From contig CAVXTQ010000001.1 in the NCBI GenBank assembly GCA_963764675.1, forward strand, positions 620,001 through 684,000: a DNA stretch of 64,000 bases, written 5' to 3'. Shown one piece after another: positions 24,546-34,412 of this stretch. The position numbers and the translations under genes are program-made. The stretch comes from Acidiferrum sp963764675 (lineage in GTDB: Bacteria; Acidobacteriota; Terriglobia; Acidiferrales; UBA7541). Each line of letters begins with the position of its first letter. The first letter of the stretch is position 1. The notes under the pieces were generated by a model. That model was not told where the DNA came from and ran no database searches. It was given only the letters and a program-made list of their open reading frames with translations.

Positions 24546-25881
24546 CTAGCCGAAGGGTTTCTCTAGCGAGACGGCGAAGTTTTGAGTGAGGAGCTGCGCT
24601 GGGCCGTCTGTCGCGATGACCATGTCGTCTTCACAACGCATGCCGAACTCACCGCGGACGTAGATGCCCGGCTCGTTGGAAAAGGTCATCGAAGGCTCGA
24701 GGACGGTCTTGCTGCCGCGCACGAGGTAGGGATGCTCGTGGCCGTCGAGCCCGATGCCGTGGCCCAAGCGGTGGGTGAAGAACTTGTAATCGGGGCCGTA
24801 GCCGGCGTTGGTGATGACGGCGCGCGCGGCGTCGTCGACGGTTCCGGAAAGGTGGCCGGCGCGGGCCGCATCTAGCGCGGCGTCCTGCGCTTTGCGCACG
24901 ATCTCAAATGCTCGGGCGACTTTCCCTGAGGGCTTGCCTAACACGCTGGTGCGCGTGACGTCGGATTCGTAGCCCTCGACGACGCAGCCGCCATCGATCA
25001 GAACTGCCTCGCCTTCCTTGAGTTTTTGAGGTTCCAGCGTGCCATGGGGCAGTGCGGCAGCCGCTCCCAGAAGAACCAAGGCGCCGCCGCGAAGGCCCAT
25101 TTTGGAGAAGCCGCCTTCGATCAACTGCGCGATATCGTCCTGCGACATCCCTTCCTTTAGCGAGGCGAAAACGGCGCGGAACACGTCGAAGGTGGCGTCG
25201 CAAGCCAGCCGCATTAACTCCAGTTCGTGAGCGGACTTGTGCGCGCGGCAGGCGATCGTCAGGGGATCGGCCGAAACGTACTCGAAGCCGGGCGCCGCTT
25301 CGCGTAGATGGTCGAAAAAAGTGAAGCCAGCTGTTTCTTCAATGCCCATGCGGCCGGAACGAATCCCGCGGGCGGCCAGCGCGGCAGCGGCGATCTTTGT
25401 GGGGCTTTCGTCTTCCTGCCACGCGAGAACTTCCATCGGTAGGCGCAGCTTTTCCCGCATGCGGCCTTCTTCAAAGCCGGGGACGACGAGGATGGGTTCT
25501 CCAGTACGAGGTATCACTACGCCGAGGAGGCGCTCACTTAAGCCCCAGCGTATGCCCGTGAAGTAATAGAGCGAAAGTGCCGGGCGCGAGGAAGAGGGCG
25601 TCGTATTTGGGCACCGGAGCCGCCAGCGCGAGTGAGGGCATCGAGCCGGCCATGAGCTGCTGAACGTGCTGGATGCGCTGGCCGAACTCCTCGGCTGTGA
25701 TCGGTCGGACGCGCGATCCGAGGGGCTTGATCTGAGAGAAAGCCGGCGGAAGAGCGTCCACGCAGGGCTGGGCGGGAGAGTCCGCGGCGAGCGTCAGGGC
25801 GCCGATTGAAGCGGCGGCTGAACCCTGAAGAAAGCGGCGACGAGTGGGGTGTAAGCTTGCCGACGATGAGGATGTTTGCAT
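24546..25881 (-). CDS. Exported Xaa-Pro dipeptidase-like M24 protein (frame break near 25570)
   Basis: The N-terminal 100 residues, from ATG 25881, carry a twin-arginine-type signal (RRRFLQGSAAAS) and end in one frame near 25570. YYFTGIRWGLSERLLG, then IPRTGEPILVVPGFE, continues in another. The creatinase-like N-domain is followed by an M24 pita-bread domain with metal ligands in DGGCVVEGYESDVTRT, HRLGHGIGL, NEPGIYV and CEDDMVI. Total is about 445 residues. Likely cleaves Xaa-Pro dipeptides outside the cytoplasm. A single lost or added base explains the break. Confidence 0.9.
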
Positions 25882-26152
25882 GGCGGAGGAGGTTTATCCG
25901 GCAGAGCGGCCGGCTGTCAAGCTAGAAGACCTGGGCGGGGAGGTTGGCGGCGAGATACATCGTTGAGAACCTGAGGGTAGTCGGATTCTAAATTCCATAT
26001 TTCCTACGTCGGCTTATATGTACTTTGCAGAGTTCCGGCGACGACCACAAAATAATTTTTCTAAATAGCATATACCTGTAAGATTACAAAAGGGTTAGCG
26101 GCCTGTGGAATTATTGGGCCGAGTAGTTTCTTTGGAAGGAGGATTGCACCCT

Positions 26153-29100
26153 ATGAGTAAACAAGCGAGGCTTATTTACCTTTCGAGCGTCGAGTTAGTT
26201 GTGGGGGAGTCCTCGACGATGTGGTCCTCAGGTCAAATGACACGCAATTTAGGAGGGTTTGTGAGACTAGGATATACAAGGTCATTGATTTTTTTGAGTG
26301 TTGCGGCACTGTTGCTGGGCTTAGTTGTTTCCAGCCAGGTAAGCGCGCAGGTCATCAGCGCGGACTTGGTGGGAACGATTCTCGACAAGACGGGTGCGGT
26401 GGTACCAGGCGCCAGGGTCGAGGCAACAAACGCGGACACCGGAGTGAAATACCAGACGCAGGCGAATGAAAGCGGCGAGTATCGCTTCAACAATTTGCCG
26501 GTGGGCACGTACAACATTGCAGCTTCGTCAGCCAATTTTGCGACGACGACGGTAAATGGTTTCACACTTGAGTTGAACAAAACCAGCACGCTACTGATCA
26601 CGCTGGAAGTCAAGGGTGCGGTCACCTCGATTGAAGTTTCCGGAGCGGCACCAGCGCTGGACACGACGACTTCGCAGATCACGACCACTTTTGACGAGAG
26701 ACTGAACGCGGATCTGCCGGTTTCATCGATCACCGGCGGGGTCTTGAACCTGTCGCTCTTGAGCGCCGGTGTGGCGACGGGCGGAGGTATCGGAGCGGGA
26801 TCGGGTCCGGCGGTTGGCGGACAGCGGCCAAGGAACAACAACTTCACGATTGAGGGCGTCGACAACAATAACAAGACCGTGACCGGACCGCTGGTTTACA
26901 TCCCCAACGATGCGGTGGCCGAATTCTCGATGCTGCAAAATCAGTTCACGCCGGACTTCGGGCATTCCTCGGGTGGACAGTTCAACACCATCATCAAGAG
27001 CGGCACGAACTCCTACCACGGTGACGTGTACATTTACTCCGAGAACAGAAACTTTGACGCCGTCGACCAGTCCACGGTGAACAACGGCTTTACCTCCAAC
27101 CAGCGCTTTGACAGCAACCGCATGGGCGGCGCTTTCGGAGGACCGATCAAGAGGAACAAGCTGTTTTTCTTCGGCACGTTGGAGTACAACCCGGTGGGCC
27201 AGGCCGCGATTCTCGGATCGCCGATTTGCTCACCGACCGCGGCGGGATACGCAGCGCTGGGCGGAATTGCAGGGCTCTCGGCGAATAACCTGGCGATCCT
27301 TTCGCAGTACTTGGCACCGGCAGGATCTGTGGAAGTAGCGCCGGCGGGTAAGGAAACGTGCGGCGGGTCGCAGAATGCTGCAGGACAAAGCTTCGAGACC
27401 GTGAAAGGCGTGGAGATTCCGGAAGGCATTCTGAGCTTTTCGGGGCCGAACTTTACGAACAACTGGGCCGCGCTGGGAAGCATCGACTTTGACATTTCCA
27501 GCAAGGATCAGCTCCGCGGACGGTACGTTTACAACAGCGTTTCGCAAATCGATACGAACGCGAACCTCCCGGCTTTCTATCTAAGCGTTCCTTTCAAATA
27601 CCATCTGGTGACTATCAACGAGTACCATACGTTCAGCCCGACCACCCAGAACGAATTCCGCATCGGATACAATCGGTATTTCAACACCACGCCGGCGGGG
27701 AATTTCTCGTTTCCCGGGTTGGATAGCTTCCCCAACCTGCAGTTCTTTGATCTAAACGGCGCGCAAATCGGGCCGGATTCGAACGCACCGCAACTGTCCA
27801 TCCAGAATACCTATCAGATGTCGGACAGCGTTACGTGGACACACAGCAAGCACACCCTGAAGGTTGGTATCGAGGGCCGCAAGCTGATCGCGCCGGAAAG
27901 TTTCGTCCAGCGCGCTCGGGGCGACTATGAGTACAACTCGTTGCAGCAGTACTTGGAGGATCTCAGCCCGGACTTCCTGTCACAACGAAGCGTTGGCGCT
28001 TTGAAATACTATGGCGACCAGTCGGCGGTCTATTGGTTTGTGAACGACAACTGGCGCATCAAGCCTAACCTCACCATCAATCTTGGAATGCGTTACGAGT
28101 ACACGACGACCCCATTTGGTGTTCGCGCGCAAAGCTTGAACGCTATCGCGTCGGTGCCAGGACTCCTGGACTTCAGCTCGCCGCGTGCGCCCAAGAACGA
28201 TTGGGGACCGCGCGTGGGTTTCGCGTACTCGCCGGGCACCAGCGGACGAACGTCAATTCGTGGAGGCTTTGGTATCGCGTATGACGTTCACTACGACAAT
28301 ATCGGCCAACTGTCACTGCCGCCAGAGCTGAACGTCACGGAAAACTCGGTTCTGACGGCGAACACGCCGAACTTCCTGGCGAACGGCGGTCTGCCACCAG
28401 GTAGCGGTGCAACGATAACCTATCCGGATGCGGCTACCGCTGCGGCCCACACGACGACTTACTACAACCCGAACGTGAAAGATCCAAAGTCCATGGATTG
28501 GACCCTGGGTGTACAGCATACGTTCTGGAGGGACTACACAGCCGAAGTGCGCTACATCGGTACGCGAGGCGTTCACCTAAATGTGCAGTCCATCATCACG
28601 ATTCAGCCCATCGCCACGCCGTCAAACTTCATCCCGACGTACACGAACAACACCCCGACGCAAGCGGCGCTCGATGCTACGGCTTTGAGTGTGGGCACCT
28701 TGTTGAACGAAGACAATTTGGTGCCGCGGTTTGAAAACGCCGGGTTCAACAACTTCCTGACGTCATTTGAACCCGAAGGCGCATCGACATATCACGGGCT
28801 GGCGACGCAAATCACCCGGCGGATGAGCCACGGATTGCAATTCGTCGGCGCATACACCTACAGCCACTTGATCGACAACGCCACGGCCGACTTTCACAGC
28901 ACGGACCTGACGCCTCGCCGTCCGCAAGATTTCCAAAACCTGGCCGCGGACCGCGCCAATTCAGCGCTCGACCATCGCCATCGCTTCACCTTGGCGCTGC
29001 TGTACGACATACCATTCTTCAAGACCGGCAACGCGTTCGTGAGAAACACTCTCGGAAATTGGGAAGTGGCGCCAGTGTACACCTACCAGACCGGTGAGTG

Positions 29101-29707
29101 GATGACGGCTCAGGATGGCGTGGATGCCAACCTGAACGGCGACTCGGCTGGGGATCGGCCCATCTTCAATCCCGCGGGTGTTGGCGTCACAGGCAGCGGT
29201 GTTGCGCCACTGTGCCGCAGTTCGATTCCGTCCGCGGATTGCGTGCTGGGCAACGTCACGAACAACGCCGCAACGGATCCGACTACCGGCATCGTATACG
29301 ACGTCGCTGACAACGTCGTGGGCTATCAAGCTCTCAACCCCGGTGCCAAGTACATTCAGGCCTACTACGGCGCCTTGGCGAACGTAGGGCGGAACACGAT
29401 TCTTTCGCCCGCGACGAACAACTTCGACGCCACAGCAGTCAAACGCTTCACGATCACCGAGCGGTACAAGGTGGAGTTCGCCGTGCAAGCGTTCAACCTG
29501 CTGAATCATCCGCAGTTCCTGCCATGCTGCGCAGCAAACCAGGGCCCCGGCGCACTGGGCGGCGCTACGAACCAGATCACTTCGCAGGGCATCACTGGTT
29601 CCGCACGCAGCGCGTTGGAACCGCAGAAGGGCATCTTCGACAACTTCAGCGCGGTGTTCCCGAGCGAAGCTCGCGCATTGCAACTGTCGCTGAAGATTTT
29701 CTTCTAG
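26153..29707 (+). CDS. Oar-like TonB-dependent outer-membrane receptor
   Basis: About 1184 residues. After a hydrophobic export segment (LIFLSVAALLLGLVVSSQVSA) comes a carboxypeptidase-regulatory-like Ig domain (ISADLVGTILDKTGAVVPGA...GEYRFNNLPVGTY), then a plug domain (FTIEGVDNNNKTVTGP) and a long beta-barrel rich in aromatic strands, ending in LQLSLKIFF, a C-terminal outer-membrane signature. Such receptors are abundant in Acidobacteriota and are thought to import large ligands such as glycans or peptides. ATG 26153 has a strong GGAAGGAGG site. GTG 26261 with AGGAGG is an alternative that would give a cleaner signal peptide. Confidence 0.93.
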   Translation: MSKQARLIYLSSVELVVGESSTMWSSGQMTRNLGGFVRLGYTRSLIFLSVAALLLGLVVSSQVSAQVISADLVGTILDKTGAVVPGARVEATNADTGVKYQTQANESGEYRFNNLPVGTYNIAASSANFATTTVNGFTLELNKTSTLLITLEVKGAVTSIEVSGAAPALDTTTSQITTTFDERLNADLPVSSITGGVLNLSLLSAGVATGGGIGAGSGPAVGGQRPRNNNFTIEGVDNNNKTVTGPLVYIPNDAVAEFSMLQNQFTPDFGHSSGGQFNTIIKSGTNSYHGDVYIYSENRNFDAVDQSTVNNGFTSNQRFDSNRMGGAFGGPIKRNKLFFFGTLEYNPVGQAAILGSPICSPTAAGYAALGGIAGLSANNLAILSQYLAPAGSVEVAPAGKETCGGSQNAAGQSFETVKGVEIPEGILSFSGPNFTNNWAALGSIDFDISSKDQLRGRYVYNSVSQIDTNANLPAFYLSVPFKYHLVTINEYHTFSPTTQNEFRIGYNRYFNTTPAGNFSFPGLDSFPNLQFFDLNGAQIGPDSNAPQLSIQNTYQMSDSVTWTHSKHTLKVGIEGRKLIAPESFVQRARGDYEYNSLQQYLEDLSPDFLSQRSVGALKYYGDQSAVYWFVNDNWRIKPNLTINLGMRYEYTTTPFGVRAQSLNAIASVPGLLDFSSPRAPKNDWGPRVGFAYSPGTSGRTSIRGGFGIAYDVHYDNIGQLSLPPELNVTENSVLTANTPNFLANGGLPPGSGATITYPDAATAAAHTTTYYNPNVKDPKSMDWTLGVQHTFWRDYTAEVRYIGTRGVHLNVQSIITIQPIATPSNFIPTYTNNTPTQAALDATALSVGTLLNEDNLVPRFENAGFNNFLTSFEPEGASTYHGLATQITRRMSHGLQFVGAYTYSHLIDNATADFHSTDLTPRRPQDFQNLAADRANSALDHRHRFTLALLYDIPFFKTGNAFVRNTLGNWEVAPVYTYQTGEWMTAQDGVDANLNGDSAGDRPIFNPAGVGVTGSGVAPLCRSSIPSADCVLGNVTNNAATDPTTGIVYDVADNVVGYQALNPGAKYIQAYYGALANVGRNTILSPATNNFDATAVKRFTITERYKVEFAVQAFNLLNHPQFLPCCAANQGPGALGGATNQITSQGITGSARSALEPQKGIFDNFSAVFPSEARALQLSLKIFF

Positions 29708-29753
29708 ACTCAATCAACCTCTTCCGCCTGCATCCCGGGCGGCGAGTTACCAG

Positions 29754-29788
29754 GGGCGCTCCGGTTTACCGGAGCGCCCTTTTCTTTT
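29754..29788 (+). terminator. Intrinsic terminator of the TonB receptor gene
   Basis: GGGCGCTCCGG, loop TTTA, CCGGAGCGCCC, then TTTTCTTTT: a perfect 11-bp stem with a T-tract, 47 bases after the stop codon. It is the clearest rho-independent terminator in the window. Confidence 0.93.
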
Positions 29789-29867
29789 GCCCAGCAGTTT
29801 TTCGGATGAGCGGCAAAATCACCTTGTGATAAGCTCCGCGCAACAGTTTTCAAGCGAGGGGTCTGAA

Positions 29868-30194
29868 GTGACCTTTGCCGAGTTTTGGCCGGACTACGTG
29901 CGCGCGCACAGCAAACCGGCCACGCGAGTGGTTCATTGCGTCGGGACGCTTCTCGGATGGATGCTTCTGGGAGGAGCCATCGCGGTGCACCGTTGGTGGT
30001 GGATTGCCGCCGCCGTGGTCGTTTCCTACACGCTGGCATGGCTCTCCCATTTCTTGGTGGAGCACAATCGACCCACGACATTCGAGCATCCGCTGTGGTC
30101 TTGGTGGGCGGATCAAAGAATGGTGTTCTTGACGTTGATTGGGCGGATGGGCGACGAAGTGAAGAAATTCGCTGCCGCCGAGCCGCGGCCATAA
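29868..30194 (+). CDS. DUF962 (Mpo1-like) membrane protein
   Basis: A 108-residue protein. The start FAEFWPDYVRAHSKPATRVVHCVGT is the hallmark of DUF962, and a later HFLVEHNRPTTFEHPLWSW carries the second histidine cluster. Two membrane helices lie between. Yeast Mpo1, in the same family, is an iron-dependent dioxygenase in 2-hydroxy fatty-acid alpha-oxidation; whether that holds here is unknown. I choose GTG 29868 because GAGGGG lies upstream and the longer ATG version adds 27 residues unlike the family. Confidence 0.85.
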   Translation: MTFAEFWPDYVRAHSKPATRVVHCVGTLLGWMLLGGAIAVHRWWWIAAAVVVSYTLAWLSHFLVEHNRPTTFEHPLWSWWADQRMVFLTLIGRMGDEVKKFAAAEPRP

Positions 30195-30225
30195 ACCGGC
30201 CGCCGCAAACTCCAGCGACCGCAAG

Positions 30226-30921
30226 CTATTCCATACGAACAGCTAGGATGTTCTTCCCTTGAATCTGGATTTGGATGCCCAGGGGCGGCCGCAAATCGGA
30301 GCCTTGCGCGATGCCGCCGCGCACCCAGATGTTTCCGGGAATGTTGCTCATCTTGAGAGGATCGAAGACCGTGCGGCTGCATGGGTTCCCGACCATGGGA
30401 TGCTTCGCGCCGTGAAAATCGTATTCGTTCGTCAGCTTGGCGATATCCTGCAAATACTCGAGCTTGCAATTCCCAAACGGCGCAGTTATCGCGAATGCCC
30501 AATAGCCTTCTGCCTGCGCGGCGGAGCCCGAAGATAGGCGAATCAGCACGGCCGCGACGCTTTCATTGGTTATAGAGTTGATGAAGAAAAAGTTCTTCGA
30601 AGTCCACGGCTTGGACATCTCAGCCACCGTGGCGATCTCTGGGTTTGCCGATGTCGCGCGCGGCACTGCGGGAGCGGTGTCGACCGCGGGAGCCGGCACT
30701 TCGATCTGCGCTGCAGGCGCCGGCGGAGGCACTTCCTTGTGCTTCGAGGGCATGAGCCACCGCGAGGCTAGAAAACCAACCAGAAGGACGACCAGAAGCC
30801 CTGCCACGAGCCTGATCGCAGGATTGGCCGCCGGTCCCTGACGCCGAGGGCCCACGCTAGAAACGCCGGGAATCTGTGGCATCTCTGCTTTAAATCGGTC
30901 GGCTTGCGGTTGGTCCGGCAT
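30226..30921 (-). CDS. Membrane-anchored protein of unknown function
   Basis: A 231-residue protein from ATG 30921 (AAGG just upstream). Residues 1-33 are cytoplasmic and proline-rich. One membrane helix (LVAGLLVVLLVGFLASRWL) covers residues 38-56, then comes a proline/alanine linker. The outer domain from about 95 starts KNFFFINSITNESVAAVLIRL and has two cysteines (FGNCKLEY and NPCSRTVFD) that may pair. No family recognised. The gene is convergent with the DUF962 gene and divergent from the first PilZ protein gene. Confidence 0.7.
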   Translation of the reverse strand: MPDQPQADRFKAEMPQIPGVSSVGPRRQGPAANPAIRLVAGLLVVLLVGFLASRWLMPSKHKEVPPPAPAAQIEVPAPAVDTAPAVPRATSANPEIATVAEMSKPWTSKNFFFINSITNESVAAVLIRLSSGSAAQAEGYWAFAITAPFGNCKLEYLQDIAKLTNEYDFHGAKHPMVGNPCSRTVFDPLKMSNIPGNIWVRGGIAQGSDLRPPLGIQIQIQGKNILAVRME

Positions 30922-31233
30922 CCTTGATTCGCTCGAAGCGCCGTATGGCCGCGCCGCGCAGTTCTGGAAACCACAAGCGGGTGCGCCGAAACGGTGCGGA
31001 TATATCCTTTGCCATTGTAGAGCGGGGCCGAAGCAGGGGCAACGGAGACAAAAACGCGAGTTGCTTGGGAGAAACGTAGGGCATTCCGTTAGACGCCACG
31101 CGAGTTTCCCGCGAAGACTGTTAGTCAGATGGGAACAATGGGGCTTGTCAGACTTGTCTCTAAGGGCCAGGCACCCTACTGTAGAACTACTGGAAAGTGT
31201 GGGGGAACCTAGTTCGCCCGCTAAAGCTGAACT
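30922..31233. other. Divergent intergenic region
   Basis: About 310 bases between the start of the unknown membrane protein (minus) and the first HEAT/PilZ gene (plus). It must hold both promoters, but I see no convincing sigma-70 boxes. The open frame that extends the minus-strand gene upward through this region lacks conserved sequence and a start signal, so I treat it as non-coding. Confidence 0.5.
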
Positions 31234-34152
31234 ATGATTGGCGATACACGAGCAACGGCCCGGGGCTTTGTGCGCAGCCTGAATATTCTGCTGAAATTCG
31301 CCCGCCTGTACGAGTTTGGGCACGTTCGGACGGGGGCACAGTTCGATACGACGTGGAAGGAACTGCGCACGGCGCTGGATGAAAGCAGCGGTAGCGGTCT
31401 GCTGCTGGGGGCCTCCGGAAACCAGATTCTGCTGGATGGCGTGCCGCTGGGCTCAGCCGCCGGCGAACGCAGCTTTGCGCAATTGCTCACGTCTTCTGGT
31501 ATTGCCAGTATCCATTTCGGAACCTCGACAACCCAACCGCAGTTTGCGCGTTTTGTGCGCGGTTTCCCGAGCGGCAACGCCAAGCCCACCGCGCTCGCCG
31601 AGCAGTTGAAGTCCGCACTGGCAGGCGACACCAGCATCAAGATCAACGAAATACGCTACGTGGCGGAAGACTCCTCGGTGGCCGGAATCAAGGTGGCCGC
31701 GCAACTTACCGCGAAGGTGCTTGGGGCACAAGGCGACAAGTTTAAGGATTTCTTTGACGATCCCAACAAGCTGCTGCAAATGATCTTGGCTGCTGAGAGC
31801 AGCCGCGGTCCGACAGGCGGTGGCGGCGGTCCTGGGGCAGGGTTCGGAACCGGTGCGGGCAGCGGCACGGGGCAAGCAAGCACAGGCACGCTCTGGGAAA
31901 CCGGTGCAGGCGGAAGCGGGGGAGGAGGCGGCGGCGGGGCCGCTGTGCCTGTTTCGCCCGGCACCCCGGGAAGCCACGCTGGGTCTGGTCCGTCTGGGGC
32001 TGGGGGACCTGCGGGTGGCGGGGGTGAACCACGCACCCAGGGGAAATGGCTCACAGCCTCGGCACTTCTACACACCGGAGCTGGCGGAGTCGGTACGGAC
32101 TTGGCTGGCGGGGCGGGAGGCCCCGGAGGCATAGGTGGATTTGCCGTGGCGGAAGACGATGTCCGGCAAATGCTGGCATTGTTCGCGCAACTCGGCAAGT
32201 CGCGCAAAGATCCGGAGGCGCGGCTTGAGGTTCCCAATTTTCAGGCGCGGCTCAGTGCTATGCCGGTGCGCGCTCAGTTCACCCTGCAACAGGCGCTGGC
32301 CGGATTGGCGGCGCAGGCGCCGACCGAGAAGGCCGACAAGCCGATGCTGCTCAAGCTCGCCGAGCACGTTGCGATTCGTTTTGCGCTGGACAGTTACGAG
32401 CGCGGTGAGCTGCGCGTCAACGCCGTCAAACAGTTGCTCGACCGGATGAACGCCGAGATTGAAGGCCTGCGTAAGATTCTGGGCACGCAGGAAGAAATGA
32501 TGGCCAACGCCGGCCTGCAGATACAGTCCTACACGGAGCTGCTCGATCAGGAGTTCTGGGAGCAGGTGCCGGACGAAAATAAAAAGGAAGTGTTGACGTC
32601 GGAAGAGGCCTGGTGCGTTCCTCCTCGCAATGTGCGCGCGTATCTGGAAGATATGCTGCGCCGCGGCGAACTGAAGACCGTGAACGAGATCTTGATGAAG
32701 TACGCGGCGTGTATCGGGCTCGACAATCCCGAGGCGCGGCGAACGACGGCGATCGGCCTCTCCGATCTCGCAGAGCTGTATGGCAGCGGCGACGGCAGCG
32801 CGCTGATGGACGGGATTCGGCGCCTGGGCAATCAGTTGGCGCTCGAGCGCGAGCCTGAGTTGCAGACGCTGATTAGCGCCGCGTTCGTCCGGTTGAGCCA
32901 GGAAGCGGCGTCCAAGCGCTGTTACGCTGCGATGCAGCAGGCGCTGGCGTCTCTGGACAGCGTCGAAGCACTGCGCCCGGGCTCAACGCAGAGCCTGCGG
33001 CCCCGCATCGGCGCCGAAGAGCGCATGCCGGAATTCGTGGAAGAAGCGCTGCGCAGTGGGCAAATTCCCGATGGCATGATCGAGATTCTGGCGTTGATGC
33101 CCAAGTCCACGCTGCAGTACGTTACCAACCGCTTCGGGCATTGTGGCTTCCGCGAAGATTGCGAGTTGCTCGGCGAGATCGTGCGGAGCCTTGGCGAGGA
33201 CGCCACCAATCGGCTGATGGAAACGTTGCAGACTGCACCTGCGTCAGAAGCCGCGGAAACGGTGGGACTGCTGACGCAACTTGCGCCGGATGACGTCGCA
33301 AAGGTTCTTCCGCTGCGGATGTCGCAATGGCCGCGGACCGCGCATGATCGCATTGTGCGCCAACTCTCTTCAGCCCCTGCCGAATTCCGCGCCCGGCTGC
33401 TGGTGACCCTCTACGATTCTCTTGACATGATGATTCGGCCGCTGGCCATCGATGAAATGGGAATGAGCGGTCACCCGGATTGCATTCCGAAACTTGTCGA
33501 ACTGGCGGAGTATGACGGGACACCCGGATTCACCCGGGTGAAGGCCATTGAAGCGCTCGGGCGGCTGCGGGCGACCGCGGCAACCCAAGTGTTGCAGCAC
33601 ATCATGGATGCGCGGCAGCTCTGGCGCTGGAGCTATCCCGAGGAATTGCGGATTGCAGCGGCGCAAGCGCTGATGCGTGTCGATGCCACGATGGCGCTGG
33701 AAAAGCTTACGCCCAGCGGACTCGATCGCAAGGACTTGACCTTGGAGCCGACCGATCCCGAACCCAATACCTCGGTGATCCGTCAACGGCGCTACGCTCG
33801 GCTCAAGCTTTCCCGCAATATCTCGGCGAACACTACGAATCTTCGCGAAAACATCCGGCTGGCGATACCCGAACTGAATCTCGGCGGCGGGATCGGATCA
33901 GGGGAGCGCCACTTGGCGCCGGGATCGCTGTTGACGTTGAAAATCGCGCACGGCGTGCGGCACATCAAGGCCCAGGCGGTTGTCCGTGGCGCGCGGCCGC
34001 AAGCAATGGCGTTTGAATTCGTGGATATGGAGCTCGAGGAACGCTCGAGGTTGCGAAGATTACTCATGGAACTCGGCGGGTTGCCGATGGCGGCGCAGGT
34101 GACCAACCGCACTCGCCGGCGCGGCCGAGTGCATATGTTGAAGACTTCTTGA
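31234..34152 (+). CDS. Large helical-repeat protein with C-terminal PilZ-like domain (paralog 1)
   Basis: A 972-residue protein with no signal peptide. Residues 1-180 form a conserved N-domain (FVRSLNILLKFARLYEFGH). Residues about 190-300 are a glycine/serine/proline-rich linker with long G runs. Residues about 310-800 are alpha-helical with HEAT-like pairs (KAIEALGRLRATAATQVLQH near 770). The C-terminus is a PilZ-like beta domain starting RQRRYARLKLS at residue 850. The RxxxR is present, but the following (D/N)xSxxG is changed to NLGGG, so c-di-GMP binding is doubtful. No known function. Followed by a full-length paralog. Confidence 0.75.
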   Translation: MIGDTRATARGFVRSLNILLKFARLYEFGHVRTGAQFDTTWKELRTALDESSGSGLLLGASGNQILLDGVPLGSAAGERSFAQLLTSSGIASIHFGTSTTQPQFARFVRGFPSGNAKPTALAEQLKSALAGDTSIKINEIRYVAEDSSVAGIKVAAQLTAKVLGAQGDKFKDFFDDPNKLLQMILAAESSRGPTGGGGGPGAGFGTGAGSGTGQASTGTLWETGAGGSGGGGGGGAAVPVSPGTPGSHAGSGPSGAGGPAGGGGEPRTQGKWLTASALLHTGAGGVGTDLAGGAGGPGGIGGFAVAEDDVRQMLALFAQLGKSRKDPEARLEVPNFQARLSAMPVRAQFTLQQALAGLAAQAPTEKADKPMLLKLAEHVAIRFALDSYERGELRVNAVKQLLDRMNAEIEGLRKILGTQEEMMANAGLQIQSYTELLDQEFWEQVPDENKKEVLTSEEAWCVPPRNVRAYLEDMLRRGELKTVNEILMKYAACIGLDNPEARRTTAIGLSDLAELYGSGDGSALMDGIRRLGNQLALEREPELQTLISAAFVRLSQEAASKRCYAAMQQALASLDSVEALRPGSTQSLRPRIGAEERMPEFVEEALRSGQIPDGMIEILALMPKSTLQYVTNRFGHCGFREDCELLGEIVRSLGEDATNRLMETLQTAPASEAAETVGLLTQLAPDDVAKVLPLRMSQWPRTAHDRIVRQLSSAPAEFRARLLVTLYDSLDMMIRPLAIDEMGMSGHPDCIPKLVELAEYDGTPGFTRVKAIEALGRLRATAATQVLQHIMDARQLWRWSYPEELRIAAAQALMRVDATMALEKLTPSGLDRKDLTLEPTDPEPNTSVIRQRRYARLKLSRNISANTTNLRENIRLAIPELNLGGGIGSGERHLAPGSLLTLKIAHGVRHIKAQAVVRGARPQAMAFEFVDMELEERSRLRRLLMELGGLPMAAQVTNRTRRRGRVHMLKTS

Positions 34153-34412
34153 TCTCGGTCTGGATGTAGACGGCGAGTCGCTGCAAAAGCCCCACCCCGC
34201 GCGCGACAAATGCTCGCCGGCCCCCTGTCCCTCTCGCTGCAATACCCGTCCGTACGAGCAGGTTGTGCTCCCGTCCTTTCGGCAGCATAACGAATTTGGC
34301 ATGTGGAACCTATGTACCATTGCCGCTACACGCTTATCCCTCTACGGTACTAGTGAGGTGGTCCCATCGAAACGTCTGTCGCAATGGCCATCGGAACGAA
34401 AGTGGCGAAGGG

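Noticed and set aside
30922..31323. Upstream extension of the minus-strand unknown membrane protein to an ATG at 31323.
   Set aside because: The extra 130 residues are cysteine- and serine-rich without pattern and overlap the start of the PilZ paralog; the inner ATG at 30921 precedes a sensible membrane-anchored protein.
31800..32130. Glycine-rich repeats in the first PilZ paralog as a surface-exposed PE-PGRS-like or silk-like protein.
   Set aside because: The protein has no signal peptide and the glycine-rich segment is simply a linker between two folded regions, also present in shorter form in the paralog.
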